DNA of 64,000 nt from Lachnospiraceae bacterium (lineage in GTDB: Bacteria; Bacillota; Clostridia; Lachnospirales; Lachnospiraceae). Under the pieces are notes generated by a model that saw only the letters and a program-made list of their open reading frames with translations, did not search any database and was not told where the DNA came from. The translations under genes and the position numbers were made by a program. Shown here one piece after another: positions 26,223 through 36,000 of this stretch. Location of the stretch: the NCBI GenBank assembly GCA_009911035.1, contig QXWO01000005.1, forward strand, positions 62,001 to 126,000, written 5' to 3'. Each line of letters starts with the position of its first letter. Position 1 is the stretch's first letter.

Positions 26223-26364
26223 TTATTTGTTATAGGCAGATAAATCACTTTCATTTATAAACGGAACCGTCAAGCTATCTGCTTTATTTTCTTCTGCCGC
26301 AAATATATTGACTTGGTGCATAAATAAATATAAATAATGATAAAATTAGTACTATTTTTTTCAT
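26223..26364 (-). pseudogene. Small secreted-protein remnant after M56 module 2
   Basis: Just downstream of the M56 gene a GGAAGG site precedes ATG at 26364 and MKKIVLILSLFIFIYAPS, a clear signal-peptide core, which soon stops. Shifting the frame gives VNIFAAEENKADSLTVPFINE and ends NK-stop at 26223. The layout recalls the start of the secreted SH3 protein that follows M56 in module 1, but no SH3 part is left. Probably a truncated, frameshifted relic. The rest of 25920-26390 shows no gene. Confidence 0.55.
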
Positions 26365-26389
26365 TTGCTTAACCTTCCTTATCTAATCA

Positions 26390-27757
26390 CTAAAACTTCA
26401 ATTCTCCCTTTTTCATATAACCTGTGGCTCCCGCATACTTTACCTTCGCCACCTTCGTAGAATAAGCGCTGTCCGTCACCTCAACCTTCTGCCCCTTAAG
26501 TATATAAAATACCAAACTTTCGCTATCGCAGTCCGAAGAAGAATAAAATCCATTCTTTTCATATCTGCCGGTAGCAAAAACTGCCCTGTAGTCTGGAACA
26601 TTTGGATCTGTGACAATGGGAATTCCATCTTCATCGTAAGTGATAATCATCCCCGGAAAATCCTCCTCGTGAAATTCATTATCAAAAACCTCCGAAAATG
26701 CCTCCGCCATTTCCCAGTCTATTTCCTCCTGCGATTTAATTCCAAAAACCTCCTGCGGAATCTCTTCCCTACAGTCCGGGTATGTCCCAGATTCTTCCGA
26801 TGCCGCAAAAACCGTTCCAGTACATACCGTCAGCATAGCAAAAAACACAATTAATGCAACACTAAACCGCCTCTGCCCGGAATTCATGATTAAAAAAACT
26901 CTACTTTTCATACTTTCCTTACCTCCATAAAAATATGTAGAAAACACTGTGTTTAACTTAGACTTTTCATCTGCCACGGACACAATCATCCGTGCATACC
27001 GTGCGCATAAATCCGCACCCATTTTTTCTGTAACCATTTCATCACAGGATTCTTCGCAGATACTGGTAAACACTCTGGCAAATAAGCGCACGGCCGGATT
27101 AAACCAGTTAAGGGAAACCGCCAGTATCAGTGCTCCCTTCCACCATAAATCTTTTCTTTTAAAATGCACCAGTTCATGCTTAAGCACAAGACTCAGTTCT
27201 TCCGCCGGGAAACAGATATACGGCAGTAAAATAACCGGATGCAGTAATTTCATAAGCATAGGGCTGGATATACAGGCGCAGTTCTTAAATGCGATATGAG
27301 ATGAAATGCCAAGGCATTCTTTTTCCTTTCTTAGAACATCCATTCTGCTGTCCTTTATCTCTCTGCTCCATCTTTCTGCCAAGTGTACAAAACGCACATG
27401 CCGGAATCCATAGTAAAACACCATCCCTACAGTGCCTACTCCCCATAAAACAGCAGTAACTGTTATGGGCCAAGCTTCTGCCTTACTCTCCCTTGTGCCG
27501 TTCTGCGTCTTTTCCTCCGGCGCAGCACTTCCCATTACGTCAGTTACATTTCCATCCCTTTCTACACTGACAGATACAGGAATAGAGATAACAGGCCGGA
27601 ATGGAATCAGAAATCCGGCAATAATTAATATTCCTATGTAATAGAAACTTCGAGCCGAATACTTCTCTTTAAAGCGGACCGCCGCCAGCACATACAATAA
27701 GGCAACAATCGTCATGGAACCAAAACTGTACAATGCCCTTGGTGCGAAAACATTCAC
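26390..27757 (-). CDS. M56 (BlaR1-like) membrane protease with C-terminal SH3-like sensor (module 2)
   Basis: A 455-residue transducer. Membrane helices lie at about 8-26, 35-55, 98-116 and 300-318; the zinc motif is HELVH beginning at H194, with FTSICEESCDEMV as the further ligand region. After the last helix comes an acidic linker and, from about residue 390, an SH3-like module (ILKGQKVEVTDS, KVKYAGATGYMKKGELKF). There is no penicillin-binding domain. Its ATG overlaps the stop of the BlaI gene. Together they form a second, independent BlaI-M56 switch in this window. Confidence 0.9.
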   Translation of the reverse strand: MNVFAPRALYSFGSMTIVALLYVLAAVRFKEKYSARSFYYIGILIIAGFLIPFRPVISIPVSVSVERDGNVTDVMGSAAPEEKTQNGTRESKAEAWPITVTAVLWGVGTVGMVFYYGFRHVRFVHLAERWSREIKDSRMDVLRKEKECLGISSHIAFKNCACISSPMLMKLLHPVILLPYICFPAEELSLVLKHELVHFKRKDLWWKGALILAVSLNWFNPAVRLFARVFTSICEESCDEMVTEKMGADLCARYARMIVSVADEKSKLNTVFSTYFYGGKESMKSRVFLIMNSGQRRFSVALIVFFAMLTVCTGTVFAASEESGTYPDCREEIPQEVFGIKSQEEIDWEMAEAFSEVFDNEFHEEDFPGMIITYDEDGIPIVTDPNVPDYRAVFATGRYEKNGFYSSSDCDSESLVFYILKGQKVEVTDSAYSTKVAKVKYAGATGYMKKGELKF

Positions 27758-28140
27758 TTTTTATTCCTCCGTCTATTCATCCACTCCATAAGCTCCTCCA
27801 CATCATCCCTGCTTAAAGTCTCACCCTGATACAGGGCATTGATAAGGTTTAACCTGTTTCCACCGTGATACTGCCTTACAAAGCTCTGGGTTTCAAACTG
27901 TAAATATTCATCCCGTCCTACAAGGGGCGAAAACAAACGCTCCTTTCCATCTTTTTCAGACCTAAGGAATCCCTTGTCTGACAGACGGCCTAAAAGGGTA
28001 TGCACGGTCTGCGGCTTCCAGACTTTCCCGCTGTCTCTTTCCAGCACTTCTATCAGCATATTGGATGTGACAGGCGGGTTGAACTGCCAGATTGCCTGCA
28101 TAACTTCAAACTCCGCGTCCGGTAGTTTTTTCATTATCAT
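27754..28140 (-). CDS. BlaI/MecI/CopY family repressor (module 2)
   Basis: A 128-residue winged-helix repressor (LPDAEFEVMQAIWQFNPPVTSNML, VWKPQTVHTLLGRLSDKGFL, then a C-terminal dimer part with LSRDDVEELMEWM). It is co-transcribed with the M56 gene it overlaps. Its upstream region has a promoter flanked by two palindromes of the BlaI/CopY type, so it most likely represses itself and is relieved when the M56 partner is triggered. Confidence 0.95.
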   Translation of the reverse strand: MIMKKLPDAEFEVMQAIWQFNPPVTSNMLIEVLERDSGKVWKPQTVHTLLGRLSDKGFLRSEKDGKERLFSPLVGRDEYLQFETQSFVRQYHGGNRLNLINALYQGETLSRDDVEELMEWMNRRRNKK

Positions 28141-28163
28141 TTGTTATATCACCTTTCTTTTTC

Positions 28164-28230
28164 GACAATTGTCTTATATTTATTTTATAACAATTATCTG
28201 GATAAATCAAGTGATTTTCTACATTTGTAG
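28164..28230 (-). promoter_or_regulatory. Promoter with two BlaI/CopY-type operators (module 2)
   Basis: On the minus strand TTGATT (28205-28210) and TAAAAT (28182-28187) are 17 bases apart. Upstream lies the perfect palindrome CTACAAATGTAG (28219-28230), which contains an exact TACAnnTGTA box; downstream, GACAATTGTC (28164-28173) is a second perfect palindrome over the start of transcription. The arrangement predicts tight repression by the BlaI protein. Confidence 0.75.
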
Positions 28231-28293
28231 ATATTTATTTTTAGCACAATTTGGTGCATTATACTTAACCGAAAAAGGGGTATTATAACAAAC

Positions 28294-28320
28294 ACGGCAG
28301 GGCTTATCACACCCTGCCTC
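28294..28320 (-). terminator. Terminator of the glycan-utilisation operon
   Basis: GGCAGGG (28312-28318 on the minus strand) pairs with CCCTGCC (28296-28302), followed on the minus strand by GTGTTTGTTA. It lies 20 bases after the GH3 stop codon. The T tract is interrupted, so strength is uncertain. Confidence 0.65.
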
Positions 28321-28339
28321 ATTATATGCTGCCTGCTAT

Positions 28340-30451
28340 TTAAATGAGAATTTTTATATCCTTCACGCTGCTTCCCACCGCCAGCCTGCAGCCTTCCATT
28401 CTTTCCTTCAATTCTATCCTTAGGGTGCCGCTTTTTCCAGCCGCCAGATAAATTTTTCCAAAGCCTATAAGTTCTTTCACCGGCTTCATTTTCCCAAGAC
28501 CCTTTCCCTCATTTAGGATTGGCCCTTCCATTGTCCGGTAAATCTGAACAGTTTCCGCCCCGTCATATGCTCCTGCATTGGCTATCCGGCATATGACATA
28601 TGCCTTTTCATCCTTCTCGTGATACTGGGCATCCTCATAGACAAACTCCGTATAGGAAAGCCCATGTCCGAAACAGAACCGGGGTTCCACGCCGAATGTC
28701 TCATTATAGCGGTACCCAACGAAAATCCCCTCCCGGTATGCCACGCTTTCCTCCTTGGCAAACTCACCGATACAGTGTGCAGAGCAGTCCGTATGCTTCT
28801 TATAAAAGGTCTCCGGCAGTTTCCCGGAAGGATTTACCCTTCCAAACAAAACTTCCGCAAGCGCATATCCCCCTTCCATGCCCACATAATAACTCCACAC
28901 AATGCTCTGTGCGCTTTCCGCCCATTCTCCCATCTCCACGGGACTTCCGCCAATTAGAACTACAATGGTGTCGGGTCTTGCCTGCAAAAGCTCTTTTATC
29001 AGCACATCCTGTTCATAGGGAAGCTTCATATCGCTTCTATCCAGCCCTTCACTGTCATAATCATGGTTTAAGCCCCCTATAAAAATAACCGTATCATACT
29101 TCCCGGCAAGCTTGACAGCCTCCTCACGCAGGAGGGCACGCTGCTTAGACAGATTTTCCCCTCTGTCCTGTGTTTCTGTGCGCCCGCCCCCATCTTCCAG
29201 GCTCTTTTCCTGCCAGCTTCCGTCGCCCTCTGCTTCCTTTTTGCCGCTGTCATATCCTTTGGCAAAGTCCACCTGCACACTACCGCCCAGCATTCTTTTT
29301 ATGCCCATAAGTGGGGAAATCTCATATAGTGCCTTGATTTCTGCGCTTCCGCCGCCGTTTGAGTGGATCCTCTCTGCATTTTCACCTACCAGCAGTATCT
29401 TCTTCACCTTTTCCCCAGACAAAGGCAGATGATTTCTCTCATTTTTTAATAGAATGATAGATTCCCTTGCCACATTCAGCGCCGCCCGTCTATGTTCAGG
29501 CGTATTATAACTTCCGTTTTTGCGAATCTTTTGTCCGTTCCCCTCTATCATGTGGAGGCGGAGCATCAGCGTCAGGATATGGATTACCTTTTTATCCACC
29601 TTTTCTTCGGGGATGATACCCTGCTCCACTGCTTTTTTCAAAGGGTCAGCCATAAAGTATTCATTAAAATTGTCCGTAACAGACATTTCAATATCCAGCT
29701 CCGAAGCCGCTGCCAGCTCCGTGTCATGAACACCTCCCCAGTCAGATATCACTACCCCGTCATATCCCCATTCTTTCCGCAGAATGTCCTCCAGAAGATA
29801 CCTGCTCTGGCAGCAGTGTTCCCTATAAATTTTGTTATAAGCCCCCATGACCGTGAGGCTTCCTCCCCGGATGAGGCACTCATAAAAAGCAGGAAGGTAA
29901 ATTTCCCGGAGTGCCTTTTCATCTATCTCCACATCCACCCAGAGTCTTTGCGTTTCCTGATTATTTGCCGCAAAATGCTTCACACAGGCTGCCACATCCC
30001 ACTGCTGTACCCCCTGGATAAAGGGCACTGCCAGTTCTCCGGTGAGGTAAGGATCCTCACTGAAATATTCAAAATTCCTGCCGCACAGAGGACTTCTCTT
30101 GATGTTAATACCAGGGGCCAGAATCACATCCTTGCCCCTTCCTCTGCTTTCTTCCCCCAGAACACTTCCCATGGCAGACGCAAGTTCCCGGTTCCATGTG
30201 GCCGCCAGGGCACTATTACAGGGAAGGTAGGTAACATAATCATCCGAATAGCCGACTGCTTTCCAATGATCCGGCTCAAATTCCTGCCGTACCCCCATAG
30301 GCCCGTCCGACATGACTAAGGGCGGAATCCCAAGCCGTTCCACACCTTTTGTTGCAAAAAGATGACTCCCGTGAATCATTCCAATTTTTTCTTCCAGCGT
30401 CAACTGCCCGGCAATAGCCCTGGCCTTTGCTTTTATTTCATTTTCTTTCAT
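28340..30451 (-). CDS. GH3 beta-glycosidase (probable beta-glucosidase)
   Basis: A 703-residue cytosolic glycoside hydrolase of family 3. The N-terminal barrel shows [41 protein letters not shown]-like segments, [10 protein letters not shown] and the nucleophile D237 in GVVISDWGG. The alpha/beta sandwich follows ([34 protein letters not shown]), and a C-terminal FnIII domain ends the protein ([12 protein letters not shown]). A charged, low-similarity insert lies at about 410-450. The start ATG at 30451 has GAGGAT upstream. It is the last gene of the operon after the alpha-xylosidase and would remove glucose from the stripped backbone. Confidence 0.93.
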   Translation of the reverse strand: [703 protein letters not shown]

Positions 30452-30526
30452 CACTATATCCTCAATTTTCAAAACCGGGGTAAACATCAGCCATTCCGCA
30501 GACATATACTATTTTTCCCCGGATAA

Positions 30527-32854
30527 TCAACACTTACCTATAAGCGTCACATCATCCCCCGTAAGCATGAGAAGGGTATCACTTCCCTGTATCTCCTTTT
30601 CAGCCCCCTGCACATCTGCAAGGATACAGTTGACCAGACGTACCCGGCATCCTTCTGCTCCCGTCACATGACCTTTTACGGTTTGGCCCTCTTTCTCAAA
30701 GGCAGCCTTCACCAGTTCCTGTCCAGCCTGGTAAACAATCGTTTCTGCTTTCGTCTCAAGAGCAAAAACCTTTAATTCCATGTTTTCCCTGAAATCATAA
30801 TCTGCATTTTCAAAAGCAATTCCTGTAGCTATGACGCTGTCAGCGCGCACCCATAAAGGTACAGACAGGTAATCCTGTTTTTCGCATCTCCACCTGCCCC
30901 CTGACACAGTCTCTTTCGTCAGATAATTTACCCATGTCCCCTCCGGCAGATAGTAACAGGCCTCTCCCTCTTTATTGAAAACAGGCGCCGCCAGCAGACA
31001 CTCACCCTGCATATACTGCTTATCCAGATAGCGGCAGTTATAATCTTCTTCAAATTCCAGCGCCATACTGCGCATCATGGGCACACCCGTCCGGGAGGTA
31101 AATACCGCCTGACTGTACAGGTAAGGCATAAGTTCCAGTTTTAACTTTGTGAAATACCGAACCACATCCACCGCTTCTTCATCATATGCCCATGGCACCC
31201 GGTAAGAATTGCTTCCATGCAGACGGCTGTGGGTTGACAAAAGTCCGAAGGCCGCCCACCTCTTATACACATCCGGCGTGGATGTGCTTTCAAACCCGCC
31301 AATATCATGGCTCCAAAATCCAAAACCGCTGCTGGTAAGGGACAATCCGCCCCGCAGACTTTCTTCCATGGACTCATAGTCTGACCAGCAGTCACCGCCC
31401 CAATGTACCGGAAATTTCTGCCCTCCTGCCGTTGCGGAACGGGCAAACAGCACCGCTTCTTCTTTTCCTCTTTTTTTCTCAAGTACTTCATAAACCGTCT
31501 TATTATAAAGATAGGTATAGAAGTTGTGCATCTTCACCGGGTCAGCGCCGTTATAATATACAGCGTCTGTGGGAATACGCTCGCCGAAGTCCGTCTTAAA
31601 GCAGTCCACGCCCATGTCCAGCAGCATCTCCAGTTTCTCCTGATACCAACGGCATGCATGGGGATTTGTAAAATCCACAATTGCAAGCCCCGGCTGCCAC
31701 ATATCCCACTGCCAGACATCCCCATTTGGCCTTTTTAAGAAATAACCCTTTTCCATACCCTCGTCAAACAGGGCGGATTCCTGACCAATATAAGAATTGA
31801 TCCAGACACATATCTTAATGCCCTTCGCCTTGATCCTTTGCAGCATTCCTTCAGGATCTGGAAACACTCTTTCATCCCATATAAAATCCGTCCAATGAAA
31901 TTCCTTCATCCAGCAACAGTCAAAATGGAACACTGACAGAGGAATTCCTCTCTCCCGCATACCGTCTATAAAGCTCATTACCGTCTTTTCATCGTAATCG
32001 GTGGTAAAAGACGTGGAAAGCCATAAGCCAAAAGACCACTGGGGCGGCAATGTCGGTTTTCCTGTCAGATCTGTATACCGCTCAAGCACCTCTTTCATAG
32101 ATGGCCCGTTGAAAAAGAAATAATCCAAGCTTTCCCCTTCCACGGAAAAACCTACCTTACTCACCTGCTCCGTGGCCACTTCAAACTCCACTCTTTCAGG
32201 ATGATTCACAAACACCCCATAACCCCGGTTAGAAAGGTAAAAAGGTATATTCTTGTAAGACTGCTCCGTGCTGGTTCCCCCATCCTCATTCCAGATGGGA
32301 ACCGACTGACCGTTCTTCACCAAAGGCGTAAAGCGTTCTCCCATGCCATAAATCAGTTCATCCACACAGAGCCCTAACTGCTGGCACATATAAGCATTGC
32401 CCGGCCTGTCATAGGGCAGCCCCTTCCAGTCCTTCTTTACATAGGCTAAATCCCTTGCCCCACTCCTGGTAAGCGGCTTTCCGTCCCTCTCATAGGTCAT
32501 CGACCAGTGCTCTGTATTGATCACAAGTCCTAAATGACCATTCCTAATGGTAAGCATTCCATCTTCTTCCGCCACATCCAGTACCTGATCCCCGGGCAGG
32601 TTCAGTTCAAACTCCGGCTCCTTTTTCAGCGCACCCTTATAATGATAAGTCTGCACCCGTATTACCTCCGGGGCCGGTGCACTGATCCGCACTGTCAGAT
32701 TAATGCCCCCTAATGTATCGCCCTTTTTTATAATCCGGGCCGTAGGCGCACACAGCACCACTTCCCTTTCTCCTTTTCTTACTTCGTAAACATGCTGCGG
32801 AGAAAAACAGCCAATTCCTTCCTTAAATAACCAGCATCCGTTATGATATTTCAT
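30527..32854 (-). CDS. yicI: Alpha-xylosidase, GH31 (YicI type)
   Basis: A 775-residue GH31 enzyme, the length of E. coli YicI (772). It cleaves alpha-1,6-linked xylose from the non-reducing end of xyloglucan oligosaccharides such as isoprimeverose. The catalytic nucleophile is D422 in CFKTDFGERIPTDAVYYNGADP, a segment nearly identical in layout to YicI; also visible are MGERFTPLVKNGQ, WSFGLWLSTSFTTDYDE and GFWSHDIGGFE. No signal peptide. The ATG at 32854 has GAGGAGG upstream. It sits between the GH3-GH42 fusion and the GH3 gene in one operon. Confidence 0.95.
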   Translation of the reverse strand: MKYHNGCWLFKEGIGCFSPQHVYEVRKGEREVVLCAPTARIIKKGDTLGGINLTVRISAPAPEVIRVQTYHYKGALKKEPEFELNLPGDQVLDVAEEDGMLTIRNGHLGLVINTEHWSMTYERDGKPLTRSGARDLAYVKKDWKGLPYDRPGNAYMCQQLGLCVDELIYGMGERFTPLVKNGQSVPIWNEDGGTSTEQSYKNIPFYLSNRGYGVFVNHPERVEFEVATEQVSKVGFSVEGESLDYFFFNGPSMKEVLERYTDLTGKPTLPPQWSFGLWLSTSFTTDYDEKTVMSFIDGMRERGIPLSVFHFDCCWMKEFHWTDFIWDERVFPDPEGMLQRIKAKGIKICVWINSYIGQESALFDEGMEKGYFLKRPNGDVWQWDMWQPGLAIVDFTNPHACRWYQEKLEMLLDMGVDCFKTDFGERIPTDAVYYNGADPVKMHNFYTYLYNKTVYEVLEKKRGKEEAVLFARSATAGGQKFPVHWGGDCWSDYESMEESLRGGLSLTSSGFGFWSHDIGGFESTSTPDVYKRWAAFGLLSTHSRLHGSNSYRVPWAYDEEAVDVVRYFTKLKLELMPYLYSQAVFTSRTGVPMMRSMALEFEEDYNCRYLDKQYMQGECLLAAPVFNKEGEACYYLPEGTWVNYLTKETVSGGRWRCEKQDYLSVPLWVRADSVIATGIAFENADYDFRENMELKVFALETKAETIVYQAGQELVKAAFEKEGQTVKGHVTGAEGCRVRLVNCILADVQGAEKEIQGSDTLLMLTGDDVTLIGKC

Positions 32855-33012
32855 AATCTGCCTCCTCTGAAAAAATATTGATACCCATGCCGCCAAATCC
32901 TGTCTGTCCGGCTTTGTTATCCCAATTATACAAAAAAACTGCCATAGCCGATACTATATTTTTCACTCATAAAGCACTGTAAATTTGGGAGGAAATACAA
33001 TCATATCGAGCG

Positions 33013-36000
33013 CTATCCCATCGGGCGGTCCAAATGAATTTTCAATACTTTCAGAATCACCACCCCCTTTGCCGGAATTTCAAACAGTTCTCCGGCTCTA
33101 TACCATCTGTTTTCCAGCAGAGATTCTCCATCCGTCAATGCTCTCACTTTTGCTTCTGCATCCCCGTGATTTAAGAAAAACAAAAAGTACCTATCTTCTT
33201 TCTGCCTTGCGCAGACTTCCACACCTGGAATTTCCTCCCAGAGAGGCTCTAGCCCGGCCTCTTTGGCAACTTCCCCCACAAAATCCGCATAGAAATCCGC
33301 ATCCCCCCGGGAAGCTGCATAATAGGCGCTGCCACTGCCATATCTGTTTTTCGTAAGCACAGGTGCCCCTGCATAAAAATCCTTCTCATAAAAAGCAAGT
33401 GCCTGCGCATTCCGGGTATAAAGAATATCACACAAAAGTTCACACTCGTATGTTCTGCCATTCCATTTAAAGCTGTTTTTTGCCCCCCGGGGCAGGGCAT
33501 CTGTCTCTTCCACCCAGATTCCCAGCACATCCTTAAGTTTCCCCGGATATCCTCCGGTCTGAACCAGATCGTGTTCATCCACAATCCCGGAGAAAAAAGT
33601 TGTGACAAAGTATCCTCCCTCTTTCACAAACCTTTCTATTTTTTCGCTACAGCCTTCCTTTACCATATAAAGCACAGGCGCAGCCACCAGCAAATATCCA
33701 TCCAGGGAATCTGTCACGGAAATGACATCCACAGGAATATTCTTCTTATAAAAAGCATCATAATAGCGCTGCACTTCATCCAGATACTTTAGATCACAGC
33801 TTGGCCCGGCAGAATATTCCAGCGCCCACCAGTTGTCCCAGTCTACTAAAATGGCCGCCCGGGCCTTTACCCTGCTGCCAGGGATCTCTCCTCCAAGCCT
33901 TCCAAGCTCCCGGCCTAATCCCTTTACTTCCCGGAATACCCTTGTATATTCATGTCCTGCATGGTCGATGACTGCGCCGTGATATTTCTCGCATGCGCCA
34001 ATGCTCCTGCGCATCTGAAAAAACAGCACAGAATCGGAACCATGTGCAATGGCCTGATAGCTCCACAAACGCATAACACCGGGACGTTTCAGCGCATTAT
34101 AAGAAAGCCAGTTGGTAACGCTTGGCGTCTGCTCCATCAGTACAAAAGGGGCCCCCTGTTTCAGTCCCCGCATGAGGTCATGGCTCATTGCTGCAGACGA
34201 TGGAGGAGCATCATTGGCCGGATAATTATCCCATGACACAAAATCCAGATATGCCGCCCATTTCTGGTAATCCAGATTCTTATAAAACCCCATCATATTG
34301 GTAGTCACAGGAATCTTTGGCGTCACCGCCTTGATTTCCTGATATTCTGTCTTATAACATTCCAACACGGAATCGGAAAAAAACCGCTTATAATCCAGAG
34401 AAATACCCTGAAATGTCGTCCGCTCCCTTTCAAAATGTTCACTAAGCATACTAGGCGCAGGCACTTCCCCCCAGTCATAAAAAGTATGCCCCCAGAAAGA
34501 CGTATTCCACACCCGGTTCAGTTCCTCCATGGTCCCATATTTTTCTTTCAGCCACTTTCTGAACCCTCTTTCGCAGTTTTCACAGTAACACTCACCTCCG
34601 TATTCATTGGACACATGCCAGGCTATGATATTATCATAGTTCTGGTACCGCTCTGCCAGCTTACGGGCAAGGCGGGCGGAATACTTCCGGTAAATAGCGC
34701 TGTTGGGACATGAATTATGTCTGTCTCCAAACTTCCGCTTCATTCCCTCGAAATTTGTGCGCAGCACCTCCGGGTACTTCCGGGCCATCCAGGCCGGATG
34801 CGCAGCGGTTGAGGTAGCAAGGATCACTTGCAAATCATTCTTCCTTACCAGCTCCATGATCCTGTCCAGTCTCTCAAAGCAGTAAGTATCTTCCGAAGGC
34901 TGTAATGCTGCCCAGCTAAACACGTTCAGCGTTACACAGTCAATCCCTGCCAGCTTAAACAGCCGCATGTCCTCCTCCCACACTTCCTCCGGCCATTGTT
35001 CGGGATTGTAATCTCCTCCATAAGGTATCTTCTTAATTTTCTCTGAAAAAGTATCATAACTCTCTTTTTTTCCTACCTCAAATGAAAAGCTCTCCAGCTC
35101 CACATCCCCCTGCAGTTCTATCTTAAGTGTCCCATGTATCTTAAGCTCCTCCCCACGATCCTGCAGTTCATCTGTGCCGCCTCTGGATATCTGTCCCTTC
35201 AGATTTTCCTTCTGGATCGGCAGTATGACCTTTGAAAACTCCTGTCTTGCTCCTTTCCAGGATACAACATGTTTCCACTGCCCTTCGGTTCCTTTTTCTT
35301 CTTCCGTTATAAATACCCTGACGCCCCCTTTATGCCTGCTGCGCAGGTTCATCACCAGAGAGCTTTCTTCTCCCGTCCATACAAAGTCACGGTAAAATAA
35401 AACTGCCCTTTTCTCTGATTTTAAAACTGAAGCGCTGCTTTGCCCGCCACCTGCATGGCAAAGGACTATATTTTCATAATCATCATAATGGTCGGCCGCC
35501 GTCAGCTTTACAGGATCACGCATAAAAGTAGTCTCTCCCTTAATAAAATTCCTGCACTCCAGCTTCGCACCGCCAATCGCAAAAAGATACTCTCCTTCTT
35601 CCACAATTTTCCGCCGGCCGGCCACATCATAAACTGCAAGCTCACTGCAGGGAATTTCCAGTTCTGCCTTACACTTTTCCCCCGGTGCCATATCCTTTAA
35701 CCGAGTAAATCCAAGGAGACGCTTAAGAGGATGTCTAATACGTGACGGGGAAAGACGCTTTCCATAAATCTGTACTACTTCATCCCCCTGCAGATCCCCC
35801 CTGTTTTCCACTTCTACGCTTACGTACAATATATCTTTCTCCTGTTTTATCTGTAAATTCCGATACCGGAATTCCGTATAGGAAAGCCCATATCCAAAAG
35901 GGTACAGGACTTCTCCTTCAAAATACTGGTAAGTTCTCTTTCCTTTTATAATGTCATAATCATCCATATCCGGCAGATCATTTACTCCCCGGTACCAAGT

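Noticed and set aside
19371-28140. Beta-lactam resistance system (BlaI-BlaR1)
   Set aside because: Neither M56 protein has a penicillin-binding sensor domain and no beta-lactamase or PBP2a gene is near.
29492-30319. 275-residue plus-strand open frame opposite the GH3 gene
   Set aside because: Antisense to conserved GH3 motifs and without family features.
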